Shown: positions 46,147 to 57,779 of the stretch, in pieces
Position numbering within the stretch: position 1 is the first letter of the stretch
Layout: each line of letters starts with the position of its first letter
DNA from: Chelonoidis abingdonii
Lineage: Eukaryota > Chordata > Testudines > Testudinidae
Assembly: GCF_003597395.2 (NCBI RefSeq)
Contig: NC_133771.1
Span: 50,574,505 to 50,638,504, forward strand
Direction: 5' to 3'
Length of the DNA: 64,000 nt
The notes under the pieces: model-generated
The model's input: only the letters and a program-made list of their open reading frames with translations
The model's database searches: none
Told to the model about the DNA's origin: nothing
Made by a program: the position numbers and the translations under genes

Positions 46147-46817
46147 TTCCATCCACATGACCAAATGGCTTTTTCGATTTAAAGGGCTCTTTCTCCATGC
46201 AAGGGGGGAGTTGCATGGAGAAAGGAAGAAAAGTCACTGGAGGACGAAGAAGAGGAGGAGGAGGAGGACAGTGCACAGGTGGCAAGTGGGGTATCCGTTT
46301 CCCCCCCCCGCCAGCATGCTTAATGCTGCACCCAATAGCCTCCGCCCACTCCCAATGCAGGCTCCCAGACCATGACCCTGGAGGAGGTACTTCTGGTGAG
46401 TGAAAGCCTGATTGGAGCCACGCCATGGGGAGTGGGAGGGAAACCCAGCCATGCTGGGTTGTTTGCGTATAGTTTAAAGGGCTCATCCCTGCTCAGACCC
46501 TCATTGGAGCCACGCAGTGGATGTGGGGGTGGGGAGGGGTGTTGTGTGAAGCAATCATCCCAGAGAGCCTGCAGGCTCTCCTTTATGGCAAACCCACCAG
46601 GCATTGCTTGCTATGGGAAAGGTGTCCCAGCAGTTTGAAAACATTGAAATTAATGTAGAAGAAGCAGAACCCCACATGCTCCTAAGCTGCCTGCAAGCTG
46701 AATTCTGTTGCCTGGTCGTGTGTGATGGCTTACTCATACCAAAGTGTCCCCTTTGTTCTCTGAAATGTATATTTTAAAATACTACCCTCCCTTTTTCTCG
46801 TCCCACAGGTGCAAATG

Positions 46818-47278
46818 TTTCAACATGGCCCCTATCTACTCTGTCCCAGAAACTGGTCCAGATTAGAAGGCGGAAAAAAAAAACTCAGGAAGACATATTC
46901 GCTGAGCTCATGCAGTCCTCCTGCACTGATAGGGCCCCGCTGAATGCGTGGAGGCAAACAATTGCGGAGTCCCATAAAGCATTACAGGAACACGAACAGA
47001 GGAGGGACGCGCGCGACGAGAGCAGGCAGGACGCTATGGTTAAGCTCAAGGGAGAGCAAACTGATATGCTTTACTGTACAGTGGATCTAATGCAGGAAAG
47101 GCAGCAAGACCACAGACTGCAGCTGCAGCCCCTGTATAACCACCCCCCCTCCTCCCCAAGTTCCATAGCCTTCTCATGCCGATGCCCAAGAGCACGAGGG
47201 GGAAGGCTACGGGGACCCACACACTCAACCCCAGAGGATTGCCCAAACAGCAGAAAGCTGGCATACGCGAACTTTTGA
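46818..47278 (+). pseudogene. Harbinger Myb-like protein, C-terminal exon
   Basis: The frame 46910-47278 reads SSCTDRAPLNAWRQTIAES, DAMVKLKGEQTDM, then HPPSSPSSIAFSC and THSTPEDCPNSRKLAYANF, the C-terminal half of the second Harbinger protein, which binds DNA and helps transposase enter the nucleus. Upstream in the same frame to about 46818 is STLSQKLVQIRRRKKKTQED, preceded by a splice acceptor-like TTTTTCTCGTCCCACAG. The trihelix/Myb domain exon is not readable upstream (46200-46760 has only GC-rich remnants), so the gene is incomplete. It ends normally with TGA at 47276-47278. Confidence 0.8.
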
Positions 47279-47459
47279 TTTCGTTTCTTGACTTGTCCTT
47301 CCCTTCTCCTCCACCCCCCTAACCTCCCCCCTCAGATTGCCTTCTGATTTCTCTCAATGTGTTGTGCAACAAATAATAAAGAACAATTTTTAAACAATTT
47401 AGACTTTATTTCTTTCATATATATAAGGGGTGAGTAACTTCAAGATAAACAAACGCAGC

Positions 47460-48900
47460 TGTCACACCGTACTCTGGTGAGTCATGAAACTGGTTTTCAA
47501 AGCTTCTCTGATGTGCAGCGCGCCCTTCTGCGCTCTTCTATTTGCCCTGTTGTCTGACTCTGTGAAATTGGCCACAGTCGAGTTGCCTCACATCTGTCTT
47601 GTGTTCTGAAACACCCTTGGAAATAAGATGTTTTATCTCAGGCCTAGTCTACACTAGTCTGTTATTTTGGAATTAGCCGAGTTCATTTGGAAAATGAACC
47701 CCGCCATGAACGTCTCCCCCTTGCTCTCACAGAGATTGTGGAGCACACAACAAGCAGCAATTACAATTGGAATATTGGTTGTGCTGAGATCTAACTGAGT
47801 CAGTAAACTGCTGCAGAGTTCTTTCAAATGTCCAAAAGCACATTCTACCGCCATTCTGCACTTGCTCAGGATATAGTTGAACTGCTCCTTACTACTGTCC
47901 AGGGTGCCTGTGTATGGCTTCATGAGCCATGGCATTAAGGGGTAGGCTTGGTCCCTGAGGATAACTATAGGCATTTCAACATCCCCAACAGTAATTTTCT
48001 GGTCTGGGAAGTAAGTTCCTTCCTGCAGCTGTTCAAACAAACCAGAGTTCCTGAAGATGCGAGCGTCGTGCACCTTTTCTGGCCATCCCACGTTGATGTC
48101 GGTGACACGTCCCTTATGATCCACCAGTGCTTGCAGCACCATGGAAAAGTATCCCTTGCAGTTTATGTACTGGCCATCCTGATCTGCCGGGACCAAGATA
48201 GGGATATGTGTTCCATCTATCACCCTGTCGCAGTTAGGGGACCCCAGCGCATTAAAGCCATCCACATTGGTCTGCACATTTCCCAGAGTCACTACCCTTG
48301 ATAGCTGCTGGTCAATAATTGCATTGGCTACTTGCAGCACTGCAGCCCCCACAGTAGATTTGCCCACTCCAATCTGATTCCCGACTGACCCGTAACTGTT
48401 GGGCGTTGCAAGCTTCCCTAGTGCTATGGCCACTCACATCTCAACTGTGAGGGCTGCTCTCATTTGTGTGTCTTTGCACTTCAGGGCAGGGACAGCAAGT
48501 CACAAAGTTCCATGAAAGTGGTCCTATGCATACAAAAGTTTCGCAGCCACTGGGAATCATCCCAGACCTGCAACACTATGCGGTCCCATCAGTCTGTGCT
48601 TGTTTCCTGGGCCCAGAATCGGCGTTCCATGGCATGAACCAGGCCCAATGCCACCATGATCTCCCAATCATCATATGCTGTGCTTCTAGGAATGTCTGTG
48701 TCCATGTCCTCATCAGTATAGTAATTGCATTGTCGTCGCTTCCTCGCTCAGTTTTGCAGGTGCTGCACATAGTGCTGGATAATGCGCGGGGTATTTACAA
48801 TGGTAAAAACTGCAGCCGAGATCTGAGAGGGCTCCATGCTTGCAGCGCTATGGTACCTGCATGGGTAATCCTGGAAAAAGGGCATGAAATGAGCTGTTTG
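47460..48900 (-). pseudogene. PIF/Harbinger transposase (DDE), disrupted
   Basis: Cut-and-paste transposase of the DDE_Tnp_4 type, related to vertebrate HARBI1. The open part is 48433-47654 (259 aa): VGKSTVGAAV, then the first catalytic Asp in DGTHIPI, KVHDARIFRNSGLF, the second Asp in LRDQAYPLMPWLMKPYTG (family LGDPAYPL), and the Glu in VECAFGHLK. The N-terminal region continues upstream to about 48850 with a TGA just before VAIALGKL, where relatives have Arg, and a frameshift. The last 14 residues of the open frame come from the inserted duplicate at 47591-47697; the true C-terminus (REALKTSFMTHQSTV, then TGA) lies beyond it at about 47580-47470. All three catalytic residues survive, but the gene is not intact. 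Confidence 0.92.
47591..47697 (+). repeat. Duplicated segment, inserted copy within transposase gene
   Basis: Carries the same flank and Harbinger left end as 46036-46146 at about 96% identity, ending where transposase coding sequence resumes. It separates the transposase body from its C-terminal tail. Confidence 0.85.
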
Positions 48901-49165
48901 GTTCAAGATGGCTGATAAAAGGTGGTAAATGGTTGTCTTCTGTAGCTTTCAGGGAGTTGAGAAGCTCATGAGAGCTACAAGAGTGGGAGAGCAGAGTTTG
49001 CAGCGAAAACATGAGCAGAGTTTGCAGCGGAAGCTGTGCGGCTCTGTTCACGATGGCTGAAAAACGGCAGGGAATTGTTGCCTTCTGTAGCTTCCACAGG
49101 AGCCCATGACCGACAACATGGAAAAAGCAGCGTAAGCTTTGCGGCTCTGTTCCTGGTAGCCAAAA
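48896..49165 (+). repeat. Imperfect subterminal repeats
   Basis: Three related blocks begin at about 48900, 49047 and 49148: GGTTCAAGATGGCTGATAAA, TGTTCACGATGGCTGAAAAA and TGTTCCTGGTAGCCAAAAAA, each followed by GGCAGG/GGTGG...TTCTGTAGCTT-like text. Shorter repeats AGAGTTTGCAGCG occur twice (48995, 49019). They probably belong to the subterminal part of the Harbinger element. Confidence 0.6.
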
Positions 49166-50705
49166 AAAGGCAGGAAATGGTTAGATGAAAGAGTAGATAG
49201 AAAGACTGTTAAAGTTTTGCACCTCATTTCTAGTCTGAATTTGTCTAGCTTTAGCTTCCAGTGACTGGATCTTGTTATAGTTTTTTTTCTGCTAGATAGA
49301 AGAACCCATTATCAAATTTATCTTCCCCATGTAGGTACTAAAGTCACCACTATAACCGTCTCCTTGTTAAGGTAAACAGGTTGAACTCCTCAAATCTATC
49401 ACTATAAGGCACATTTTCCAATCCTTTAATTGTTCTTGTGGTTCTTCTCTGAATCTTGTCCAATTTATTAAAATCTTTCTTGAATTGTGGACACCAGAGC
49501 TAGACACACTATTCCACTTGTGTTCACACCAGTGCCAAATGTGCCATAATAGCACCTCCCTACTCCTGCTTGATATTCCCATGTTTTTACATCCAAGGGA
49601 TAGCATTAGCCCTTTTGGCCACAGCTTTGCCAAAAGCAGCTCACATCCTGCTGATTATCCATTGTTACCCCTGTCATAAACAGATAGTTAAGGGTTAATG
49701 CCTCTTTTACCTGTAAAGGGTTAAGAAATTCACCTAGCCTAGCTGACACCTGACCAGAGGAACCAAGGAGGTTACAAGATGTTTCAAAAGGAAGGAGGGA
49801 AGTTTTCCTTTGTTTAGAGTCTCAGTTTTCAGCCAGAGTGAAAAAGATCAAGGAACCACTCTCTTATCAGAGTAGTAAGTTTTAGAAAGGGATAAATAGG
49901 TTTATGTTTATTTCCTTTGTAATTTGTCTTGGTACCATTAAGGGAATTATCAAAATTGGGTATATGGGTATTTTTTTGTGTAACTAAGTTTTTGGCCAGG
50001 GGAACATCCTCTGTGTTTGGAATCTGTTGTCTGTGAGAGTAGCTGGTATGCTAATCTCTCCCAGAAGGTTTTCTTTTACCTTTCTTTTCTTTAATTAAAA
50101 GTCTTTTTCTTAATACCTGATTGATTTTTTCCTTGTTTTTTAGATCCAAGGGGTTTGGATCTGGATCCACCAGGAGTTGGTGGGAGAAAGGAGGGAGGAT
50201 GGTTAATTTCTCCTTGGTTTAAGATTCAAGGAGTTTGGATCTGTGTTCACTAGGAAATTGGTGAAGTATCTCAAGGCTACCCAGGGAAAAAAAGTAGTGC
50301 TTGGGGGTGCTGGCAGCGATACCAGATCTAAGCTGGTAATTAAGCTTAGAAGTGTTCCTGCAGGTCCCCACATCTGTGCCCTAAAGTTCAGAGTGGGGAA
50401 GGAACCTTGACAACCCCCAAATCTTTTCCACAGTTACTGCTTCCCAGGATAGAGTCCTCTATCCTATAAGCATCACTTATATTCTTTGTTTCCAGATGTA
50501 TAACTTTCCATTTGGCTGTCTTAAAATGCATATTATTTGTTTCAGCCTAGCTTACCAAGCAATTTAGTTTGCTCTGTATCAGTGACCTGTCCTCTTTGTT
50601 ATTTACCACTCCCTCCAATTTTGTGCCAGTAAAAATGTTATGTTTTCTTCCATGTCATTGATAAAAATGGTAAATAGTATATGACCAAGAATCAATCCCT
50701 CTGTG
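49166..50705 (-). mobile_element. CR1 LINE fragment split by an LTR
   Basis: Same CR1 subfamily as 5352 and 18874, extending further into the element: CTAGCTTTAGCTTCCAGTGA, CCAATTTATTAAAATCTTTC, GCATTAGCCCTTTTGGCCAC, then after the LTR CCCAAATCTTTTCCACAG, ATCAGTGACCTGTCCTCTTT and TCCATGTCATTGATAAAAAT. The CR1 text joins up exactly across 49672-50412, so the LTR inserted later. Confidence 0.9.
49672..50412 (+). mobile_element. Solo LTR, family A, copy 3
   Basis: 741 bp from TGTCATAAACAGATAG to AAGGAACCTTGACA, flanked by a perfect 5-bp duplication ACCCC (49667-49671, 50413-50417) within CR1. This is a shorter variant of the same family as 7540, 29530 and 61244, and the only one in plus orientation. 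Confidence 0.93.
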
Positions 50706-51973
50706 TGCAAAGGCGCCACACATACACATGAAGGCCACTGGGGGAGTTGTTCCCCGTTTCCCCCAATTAGCTCCACTTCTGTGCTGTATCTCAGTGTGTA
50801 CCTTCTCTGTAGGCAAACGGAGGACCATCGGCTTCAATACTGCCAATTCAAATTTTTTTCAAGAGCACTAAATTCACTAAAAATAAAATATTTCTTGCCT
50901 TTATGATGCAAATACTGGCCATGTGATTTATTTTTATAAGTAAAAGCACCATTAGACAAGCTTAAGGGGCAGAGCTGGAAATCCCCAAACATTCTAATTA
51001 CTATAACACTGCAGGGACACTGGAATATCAATTCCTCTTCCCTCCCCACCCTCTTAACTGTAATCCCTGATAAGGTATTAAAACAGTTGCCTCTGTCACA
51101 GAACCGTATGTCACTGAAGTCCTGTGCATCGCTGTACTGTGTGTGGGTGACAAAAAAAACTGATGTGGGAGAAGTATCACAAATATAAAATCATCTTCCA
51201 TGTACCCATTGTTAAAGTACCAAGATCTGATGCTCTGCCAGCAGTTCAGAGACAAATTAGGAGTGAGAAGAATTGAACCATACTTTTGAGATCAGAAAGT
51301 CCTATGCTTCAGGCCCATAGCATGCCTAGTTATAGTTCCTGCTAGCAGTAAATTGTGCCTCAGTATTTAGGCATATTTTTTATAGTATGCACAGGTAGCT
51401 TACCACCTGGACATTGTAATTGTGGTTTCCTACAAATACTGTGAAACTAGATTCACTTGACATTTGTATAGCTTCTCAAATAAAAAGGATAAGAATTAAT
51501 AATTAAGACATAAACTTTCTTTGAGCAATATCCGAGTATACAGTGTATTTGGTGGTTTTACATTCCTTCAGTATCTTAGTTTATCCAGTTTTGGTCTACC
51601 CACAAAATGGATTCTATTCCAGAAAAAAATGGATTGCAATGGTATTATATATTTGGTAAAATATTTTGTCTTTTTTCACATCCTTTAGCTGTAAAGGAAA
51701 GTCTTGTTTAATTTATAATCAGTCAGATGATATCAAGTTAGTCACAAAGAGTAGAAATAATGCATCCCCAGTGGGCCCATCCCAAGCCATTGTTCACAAG
51801 ACAGCTCTCAAGGGCCCTGCTGATTCCTCTTCACAAGTGTTTTTTCCTTACATTGAATCAGTTTAAAAGGACCTGTATGATTCTACGACTAAGCAATGGA
51901 ATACAAAATGCCAAAGGAAGGCCTTTGAATAGAATGGGCTAGCCCCATTTCAGTCAAGCCATAGTGACAAGTT
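50706..51973. other. No recognisable feature
   Basis: AT-rich, no assignment. Confidence 0.4.
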
Positions 51974-53085
51974 TGCTTCTCTGTTGTTGGCATCCTTTCG
52001 TCTGTGAGAGATGGTGGGAGTTGCAGCCTATGATGTAGATGGTTTGCAATGTCTTATGTGACTGAGTAGTCCAATGCGAGATTTGCATGATCTTTGGCAG
52101 TTGTTGCAAATGTATGTATCTTGGTTGGGAACTGCTTGCTTCCTACAGGCTCTTTTCTCTTCAAGCTGTAGGAGCCAGCTTCTGTCATGGACTTTGATAC
52201 CCTAATGCAGACAATGGTGCCACTTGTTACGATTACTTGCCAAGATGTCCCATTGGTCAGGATCAATTCCACATTCCTTCATATCTTGCTTGCATGTGTC
52301 TTTATAGTGAAGCTTGGGATGTCTTATTGTTCTTGTTCCTTCTGATAGCTCCCCATATAGCATGTCCTGGGATATGCGTCCATCTTACAACCTACTCAGA
52401 TGGTCCAGCCAGCGCAGTCATCTTTGCCTGAGCAGGGCCGTCACACCTGATAAATTTGCCCTGTGAAGAACTTCTGCATTGGTGACTTTATCTTGCCATT
52501 TGGTGTTGAGTATGCAGCATAACCAACATAGGTGGAAGCTGTTTAACCTTTTCTCATGATGAGCATAAGTTGTCCATGTTTCCCCACCATACACGAGAGT
52601 GGTCTTGATGGTAAGCTTTGAGTTGTTCCATGCTCTTTTAATTAGTCTGATACAGGTGGTGGCAGCCTTTCCAATGCAAACAATTAGTTCTTCATCCAGT
52701 GAAAGGTTGGTGGTCACTGTAGAACCTAAATAGGTGAACTTTTGGACTACTTCTAGCTGGTTTGCATTTAAGGTAATTGAAGGATCTTGTGGAACCCGCT
52801 GTCCTAATACAACCATTTTCTTGATGCTGATGGTGAGAGGAAATGCCTGACAGCCACTTGAAAGGCAGTCCATGAGTTCTTGTAGTAGATCTTCATTGTG
52901 GGCTATGAGGGAAGCATCGTCAGTGAATAGAAGTTCCTTGATTAGCACCTTTGTGACTTTGGTCTTTGACAAGTTGCAGAGTTCCCCATCTGATCTTGTG
53001 TGGAGATACACTCCATCTTTCATGTCCTTAAACACACAGTTCAAGCTTCTGTATAAGGTGAAGGTAATAACACACCGTTAATGAT
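51974..53085 (-). pseudogene. LINE reverse transcriptase, C-terminal part with zinc finger
   Basis: The long minus-strand frame 53044-52418 (208 aa) reads LLFTDDASLIAH (catalytic FADD box with Ala changed to Thr), TISIKKMVVLGQ, KFTYLGSTVTTNLSLDEEL, IGKAATTCIRL and LVYGGETWTTY, all conserved RT-to-thumb spacing of an APE-type non-LTR retrotransposon. Beyond a frameshift it continues with DMLYGELSEGTR and ends in a C2H2-type finger YICNNCQRSCKSRIGLLSH followed by IRHC. The extreme 3' end is near TTGTTGGCATCC at 51980. The N-terminal RT and the endonuclease are absent (5' truncation near 53085). Clade not certain: not CR1 or L2; an RTE/Proto-like or related lineage is possible. Confidence 0.8.
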
Positions 53086-55221
53086 GTATGTTGTGCTTCA
53101 ACCACCATGTGCAGCAGATCTAATAGTGATGGCATAAATAACAGAAACTGAAATGAGTATTAGTTGATTACATTGACTTATTTTGGTACAATAACATCAT
53201 TTTCATACTGGCTATCAGTTGAGTGTTAAGGCTAAAAATGTTTTTCTTGACTTGGTTTTGCAAAATTTAAACTGGTATTATGGACAGATAATTAATGAGG
53301 CAATTGTCTAGAAGTTCATCTTTCTCATAGGGAACCGGAATTTATCTAGCTTTCAAAAGAATAGTGCTGTCAACCTCTAAACTATTTCACTTTGCTCGTC
53401 CTCAATGATATTGGGTTTAGCCCTTAAAAATATGCAAGAACAATGTTGAATTACAAATTGAAACATGGATGTTATGGACCTAAATTTTGTTCTAATCCTA
53501 CCTAGCTTTTCCACCAGTTCATCTAACAGTTGGGAGTATAGCATACTAATTCACAAAAAATCGTGGACAAGTCATAAGAAAATAATGTTTTCCCTTTTAT
53601 CATTTTGTCAGTTTCTTCTTCGCTCTTCCACCATGAGGGGCTGTTGGTAGCTTCTCTCCACTTCGACCTGGGTCAGGTTGTGGAGTGAAAGGCTGGAAGT
53701 TCCTCTCTACAGCAATTTGCATGGCATTTATTCGCAGAGGAAAAGAGAGGGCAGAGAAAGAAGTTCTAACCATTTTGAAGGCGATATTAAACTACATCCT
53801 TCATTCGCTTTCCCCTTACCCTTGGAATGTAAAGAACAGTGTATGTGAGTTATCACTTTCCTTTACCTAGCTTGAATGCCAGCCCTTGTCAAAACATGGG
53901 ATCATGTTGCCCTCTAGTAGCTGTCCAGCACAGGATAGAAACAGCTTAATATAATCATTAATGATAATTTTGCTGTAGCTATAGGAGATTCTTTTTGCGC
54001 ACTTGGTAGGAACTTGCGTATCAGAAACAGAAAGTCTTGAGTTCTGTCCTTGCCATTGACAAGAAATCCTTCACAGCCATAATGCACAGGATATGTGACA
54101 AATATGCAATTCAAATAGCCTGCCTGCATTTTTCTCCTTGCCCCCTCTCCTCCTCGCCTCTTTCCTCTTCCTCTCCCTCTCCAAAAGGTCAGATATGGAG
54201 TGATTGCTATGTGAGAAGTGTTTTTTTCCACATATTTGTTTCCTTTCCTCCACCTTACTGCTCCTAGGTGATATAGCAGAAATCAATTTATGTCCTACTG
54301 CCCATTTGCCATAGAGATGAGATAACCTGGTAAGAATCTACATGTAGAAACACAGCAAGTAGCAGAAGCATAATTATTTTTCCCTTGTTGTAATGCCTCC
54401 CTGGTTCTGACAACTGAGCACTCTCCCTACTAGCTAGACTAATTCACTCGGGACATGGCTATCCAGACCACTGGGTCAAAAGGCACTTCGGAACAGCTGC
54501 AATGTTGTTTGTGTGTGTATGTGCAGGCTGGCACTACATTAGTGTCACTTAATTTCAACTGTGGTTTTCAACTGCAGCTGTAGCTGGGAACACAACCCCA
54601 CATAAACAGTAGCATGAAAACATCTATCAATCAGTGTGGCAGCCTAAGTTCTAACTAACTTTCTTGGTCAGGGACAAGCAGATACTCATGCACAGAACAT
54701 TTTTTACTTTAGTTGGAACTTGGAGCACATTCTAAGGCATAGGTATGAAATGTATGTTTATTTGGCACTTGGAGTATACATATGTCTAATTTATATTAGA
54801 GATTTCAAATATTTGTATTTTATTTGTATTCATTTCCATTTGTTCTTTTAATGTATCAAGGAGAAATCTATGGGGTGAAATCTATTTAGGATTTTATACT
54901 TCATTTATGACTGAAGTATTTGAATGTGAAATAGCATAAGGTCTGATGTTCACATTGCTTTTAGATGATGAAAATACTGAGAGACCAAAGATTATATTGC
55001 ATTGATTAAAAAAAAGATATGTGGGCAGTGATACTTTTAGTATGCTGAGGACACCTATACATGTATATATGAGGCAGAGGGAGGCAGGGTATTAAGTCTG
55101 CTGAACAATTCCCATTATAAGATTCTATTTTCAGTTGCTAATAACTTTGCCAAACTTTAACTGTTTGGGTTGAGATTTTCCACGCTGAATGTCTGCATCG
55201 GTTGATATTCTTTCTTGTCAG
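53086..55221. other. No recognisable feature
   Basis: About 2.1 kb without a gene or a named repeat. 54130-54185 is pyrimidine-rich. Confidence 0.4.
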
Positions 55222-55311
55222 GAATGGTCTAGATAATTAGTCCTGCCATGAGTTCAGGGGAATAGACTAGATGACCTTTCAAGGTCACTTCCAGTTCTAT
55301 GATTCTATGAT
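55222..55311 (+). mobile_element. CR1 / SINE 3' tail
   Basis: AATAGACTAGATGACCTTTC, AAGGTCACTTCCAGTTCT and ATGATTCTATGA are the CR1-type 3' end with two terminal octamers. It could be a 5'-truncated CR1 or the tail of a CR1-mobilised SINE. Confidence 0.75.
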
Positions 55312-55359
55312 TTGAATGTAGAGTATACAAGAACTAGATCTGCAGGAAGTGAGTGGAGT

Positions 55360-56110
55360 AGAGTCATCAAGCTTGGGGTGTAGTGGAGAAACTGGGTTTT
55401 GAGGCTGGAAGGTAAGGGAGAGAGAAACTGAGACTAGGTATTGAGATTGTTGGGAGGCTGGGCTGGGCAAGGAAACTGGGGGCTGGGGCAGAGAATTTAA
55501 TTGGGAGCTGGGGAAGACTGGAACTGCTGGGCAAGGGGACTGGGAGTTGAGAATGGGAATGGGAGGATTTGTTCCCTATAGGTAGGGGCTAGACTGAGAT
55601 CAGATAAGGTGCTGAGGGAGGAGAATGGGATTGGGTAGGCCAGAAGACAGGGACAAAGTGCTGGGGGTGGTAGTACACACTGAAATTGGATAAGGAACCC
55701 AGGGAGGAAGATTGGTACTGGAAGCTAGTGGTAATGTGAAATGTGTGTGTGTGTGTGTGAGAGAGACTGTAGACCGGGTGGGGAAGGGAGATAGATTAGA
55801 TGAGGAGCTGGACGGGAGAACTGGGACTGGCTGGGAAATGGCCTGGTAGGGACAAGGAGCTGGGAGAGTGGTGGGAGAGCTGGGAACAGCTGGGCAAAGA
55901 ACCTGTGACTAGGATGACAAACCTGAGGAGTGGTTAATGCCACTGGGTTGAGATGCCTGAGGACTGGAGACTGGTACTGTTGGTGATAAGAATAGGACTA
56001 GGATGAGGAACCAGTGGTATGGGAGAGATAGGACTGGCTGAGGGACATGTTGGAGGTGATGGAGAAGAAGGGGTCAAGCTAGAGGGAAATGGGCAGAAGA
56101 GTCTGTGCAC
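55360..56110 (+). repeat. GA-rich degenerate minisatellite
   Basis: Repeated, variable blocks such as GGGAGCTGGGGAAGACTGG, GCTGGGCAAGGGGACTGGGA and GAGGAGAATGGGA suggest an old tandem array with units of about 30-40 bp. A (GT)n(GA)n microsatellite sits at 55741-55767. Minus-strand proline/serine frames are a by-product. Confidence 0.55.
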
Positions 56111-57699
56111 TCCAGAGGTTAGAATGGAACCCAAGATTTTTGAGTCCCACCATTCCTCTGCTGTCAGCAGATATTTGTGAAACCCCAAAGCAATGTGTCA
56201 CATTCCTCTTTAGTGATGGTCCATATCTAGGATGACAATCTATTAATTCTATCAGTTACCATGATGGTCCATGTGGATATCAATATGATGCCATATGATG
56301 GAATTCCTGTGGGGGGGAGGTTGGTTTGTTTTTTAAAAAAGTAGGAAATTTCACACACACACAAACTACACTAAAAGACCATTTGCATGGACAACCTTAA
56401 TTCTGGAATTTACTAACTTTGAGTGCTTGACTTTGCAGCATTAATAATATTCTTCTAACATTATTTTGGGTATGTGAAATGCAGAGTCTTATGGCTGATC
56501 AGCTGATGCAATGAATTGGATAAACTAGTAACTGCAAGAGCTGGGGACTTAGCTGAGAACTAGCTGGCTGAAACTTAGTCCAGCTAAAATGGATATGTTT
56601 TGATTGGAGAAGACAACCACACACATTCCTTTGGTGGAGGGAATGTAACCCCCATTGGGAACACATACAGAGAATGGAGTATTTTATTATATGATGATTC
56701 TGTTGGAAGCTCATAGAGCAGACTTGGCTCATAAAACATTGTTCCCTGTGTGACTGATACGGTAATTGCACTTTTTATTTCATGTGTGCTCCTTGCTACA
56801 TTTATCCATGTCTTTATCACCTACAGGCCTGATCACTGCAATACACCATATTTGGGTCTCCATCTTGGGACCATTCAAATAAAATGAAGCTAGTGTAGAA
56901 GCACCAGCTTATTTATTGGACTGAGACTACAGAACACCAGTGCTCTGAGGGCTATATTGTCTGTCAGTGGGTTGCTTAGTGGACTTCACAATACTGGTTT
57001 TAATTTTTAAAGCTCTAAATGATTTGGAACTAATTCAGCTAAGAGACTGCCTCTCTCGCTGTGTTATACTGCCTTAGCTGTCATCAGCTTTTCTCCCAAG
57101 TATTTGGGGATAAGTTGTCCTGGGGAATTGCAGGCTATTATTTATTATGTGTCTGTTCTGAGGCAGTTATTTACTGAGGTAGAGGAACAGTTTCATTGCA
57201 GGTATGTTGCTGTATGATTTTTTGTGGGTTTGCCTTTTCTATATTACCTTTATGTTCACTCCTTCACTGGTCTATTGCTTCCTGCCTCTGTCTCCCAGTC
57301 TCCTGATGTACTGGAAACAATGTTTGCTTAACTAATTGTGGGATGCAGCTTCAGTAGGAACGTTGAAATTTCTCTCTTGAGTAGCTCCTTTAAATTCAGG
57401 CACAATTTGGCCCTTAGAGAAAGTAAGGGCAATAATAACAGCCTGCATTACATGGGAAGTCTTTTCATTTTGACTTTTTTGGGGGAGAATTGTCAGGAAC
57501 CAGGGCCTGCAGCAGAGCCAATCTGGAAGCAAGACCTGCAGCAGAGCCAGTGTCTGGGCAACCTAATGAGCACAGCTGCCTGATTGGCTGTCCTGCCTGA
57601 TTGGTGGGAAGAATCGAAAGACTGGTTCTTAACACCACCAACAGCAATAATTTGTTGACTGGACTGGACTGGACTAGGGGGAAGGGGAGGCTGGACTAG
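56111..57699. other. Mostly unassigned; possible LINE leader
   Basis: No gene seen. 56990-57060 (TTTTTAAAGCTCTAAATGAT then GAACTAATTCAGC) faintly recalls a LINE-derived or avian-type repeat. 57480-57700 precedes the LINE and may be its 5' UTR; it includes GGACTGGACTGGACTAGG. Confidence 0.35.
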
Positions 57700-57779
57700 A
57701 GGGAGTTGGAGGATTTTCTGACCCCAGATGAAATCACTCTGGAACTGAAAGAGTCTGTTAGAGAGGGAGAATGACTATA

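Larger units (their letters stand above)
46083..49165 (+). mobile_element. PIF/Harbinger transposon, partial autonomous copy
   Basis: The left terminus GCCTGGTCTACACTAGT is at about 46087. Two convergent genes follow, as in vertebrate Harbingers: a Myb/SANT-type DNA-binding protein on plus and a DDE transposase on minus. No matching right terminus is visible; sequence gives way to CR1 at about 49166 after a set of imperfect repeats. The right end may be lost or decayed. A copy of the left end and flank is inserted at the transposase C-terminus. Confidence 0.88.

Noticed and set aside
56880..57130. Possible LINE-derived fragment (KALNDLELIQLRDCLS-like reading)
   Set aside because: Too short and degraded to separate from chance.
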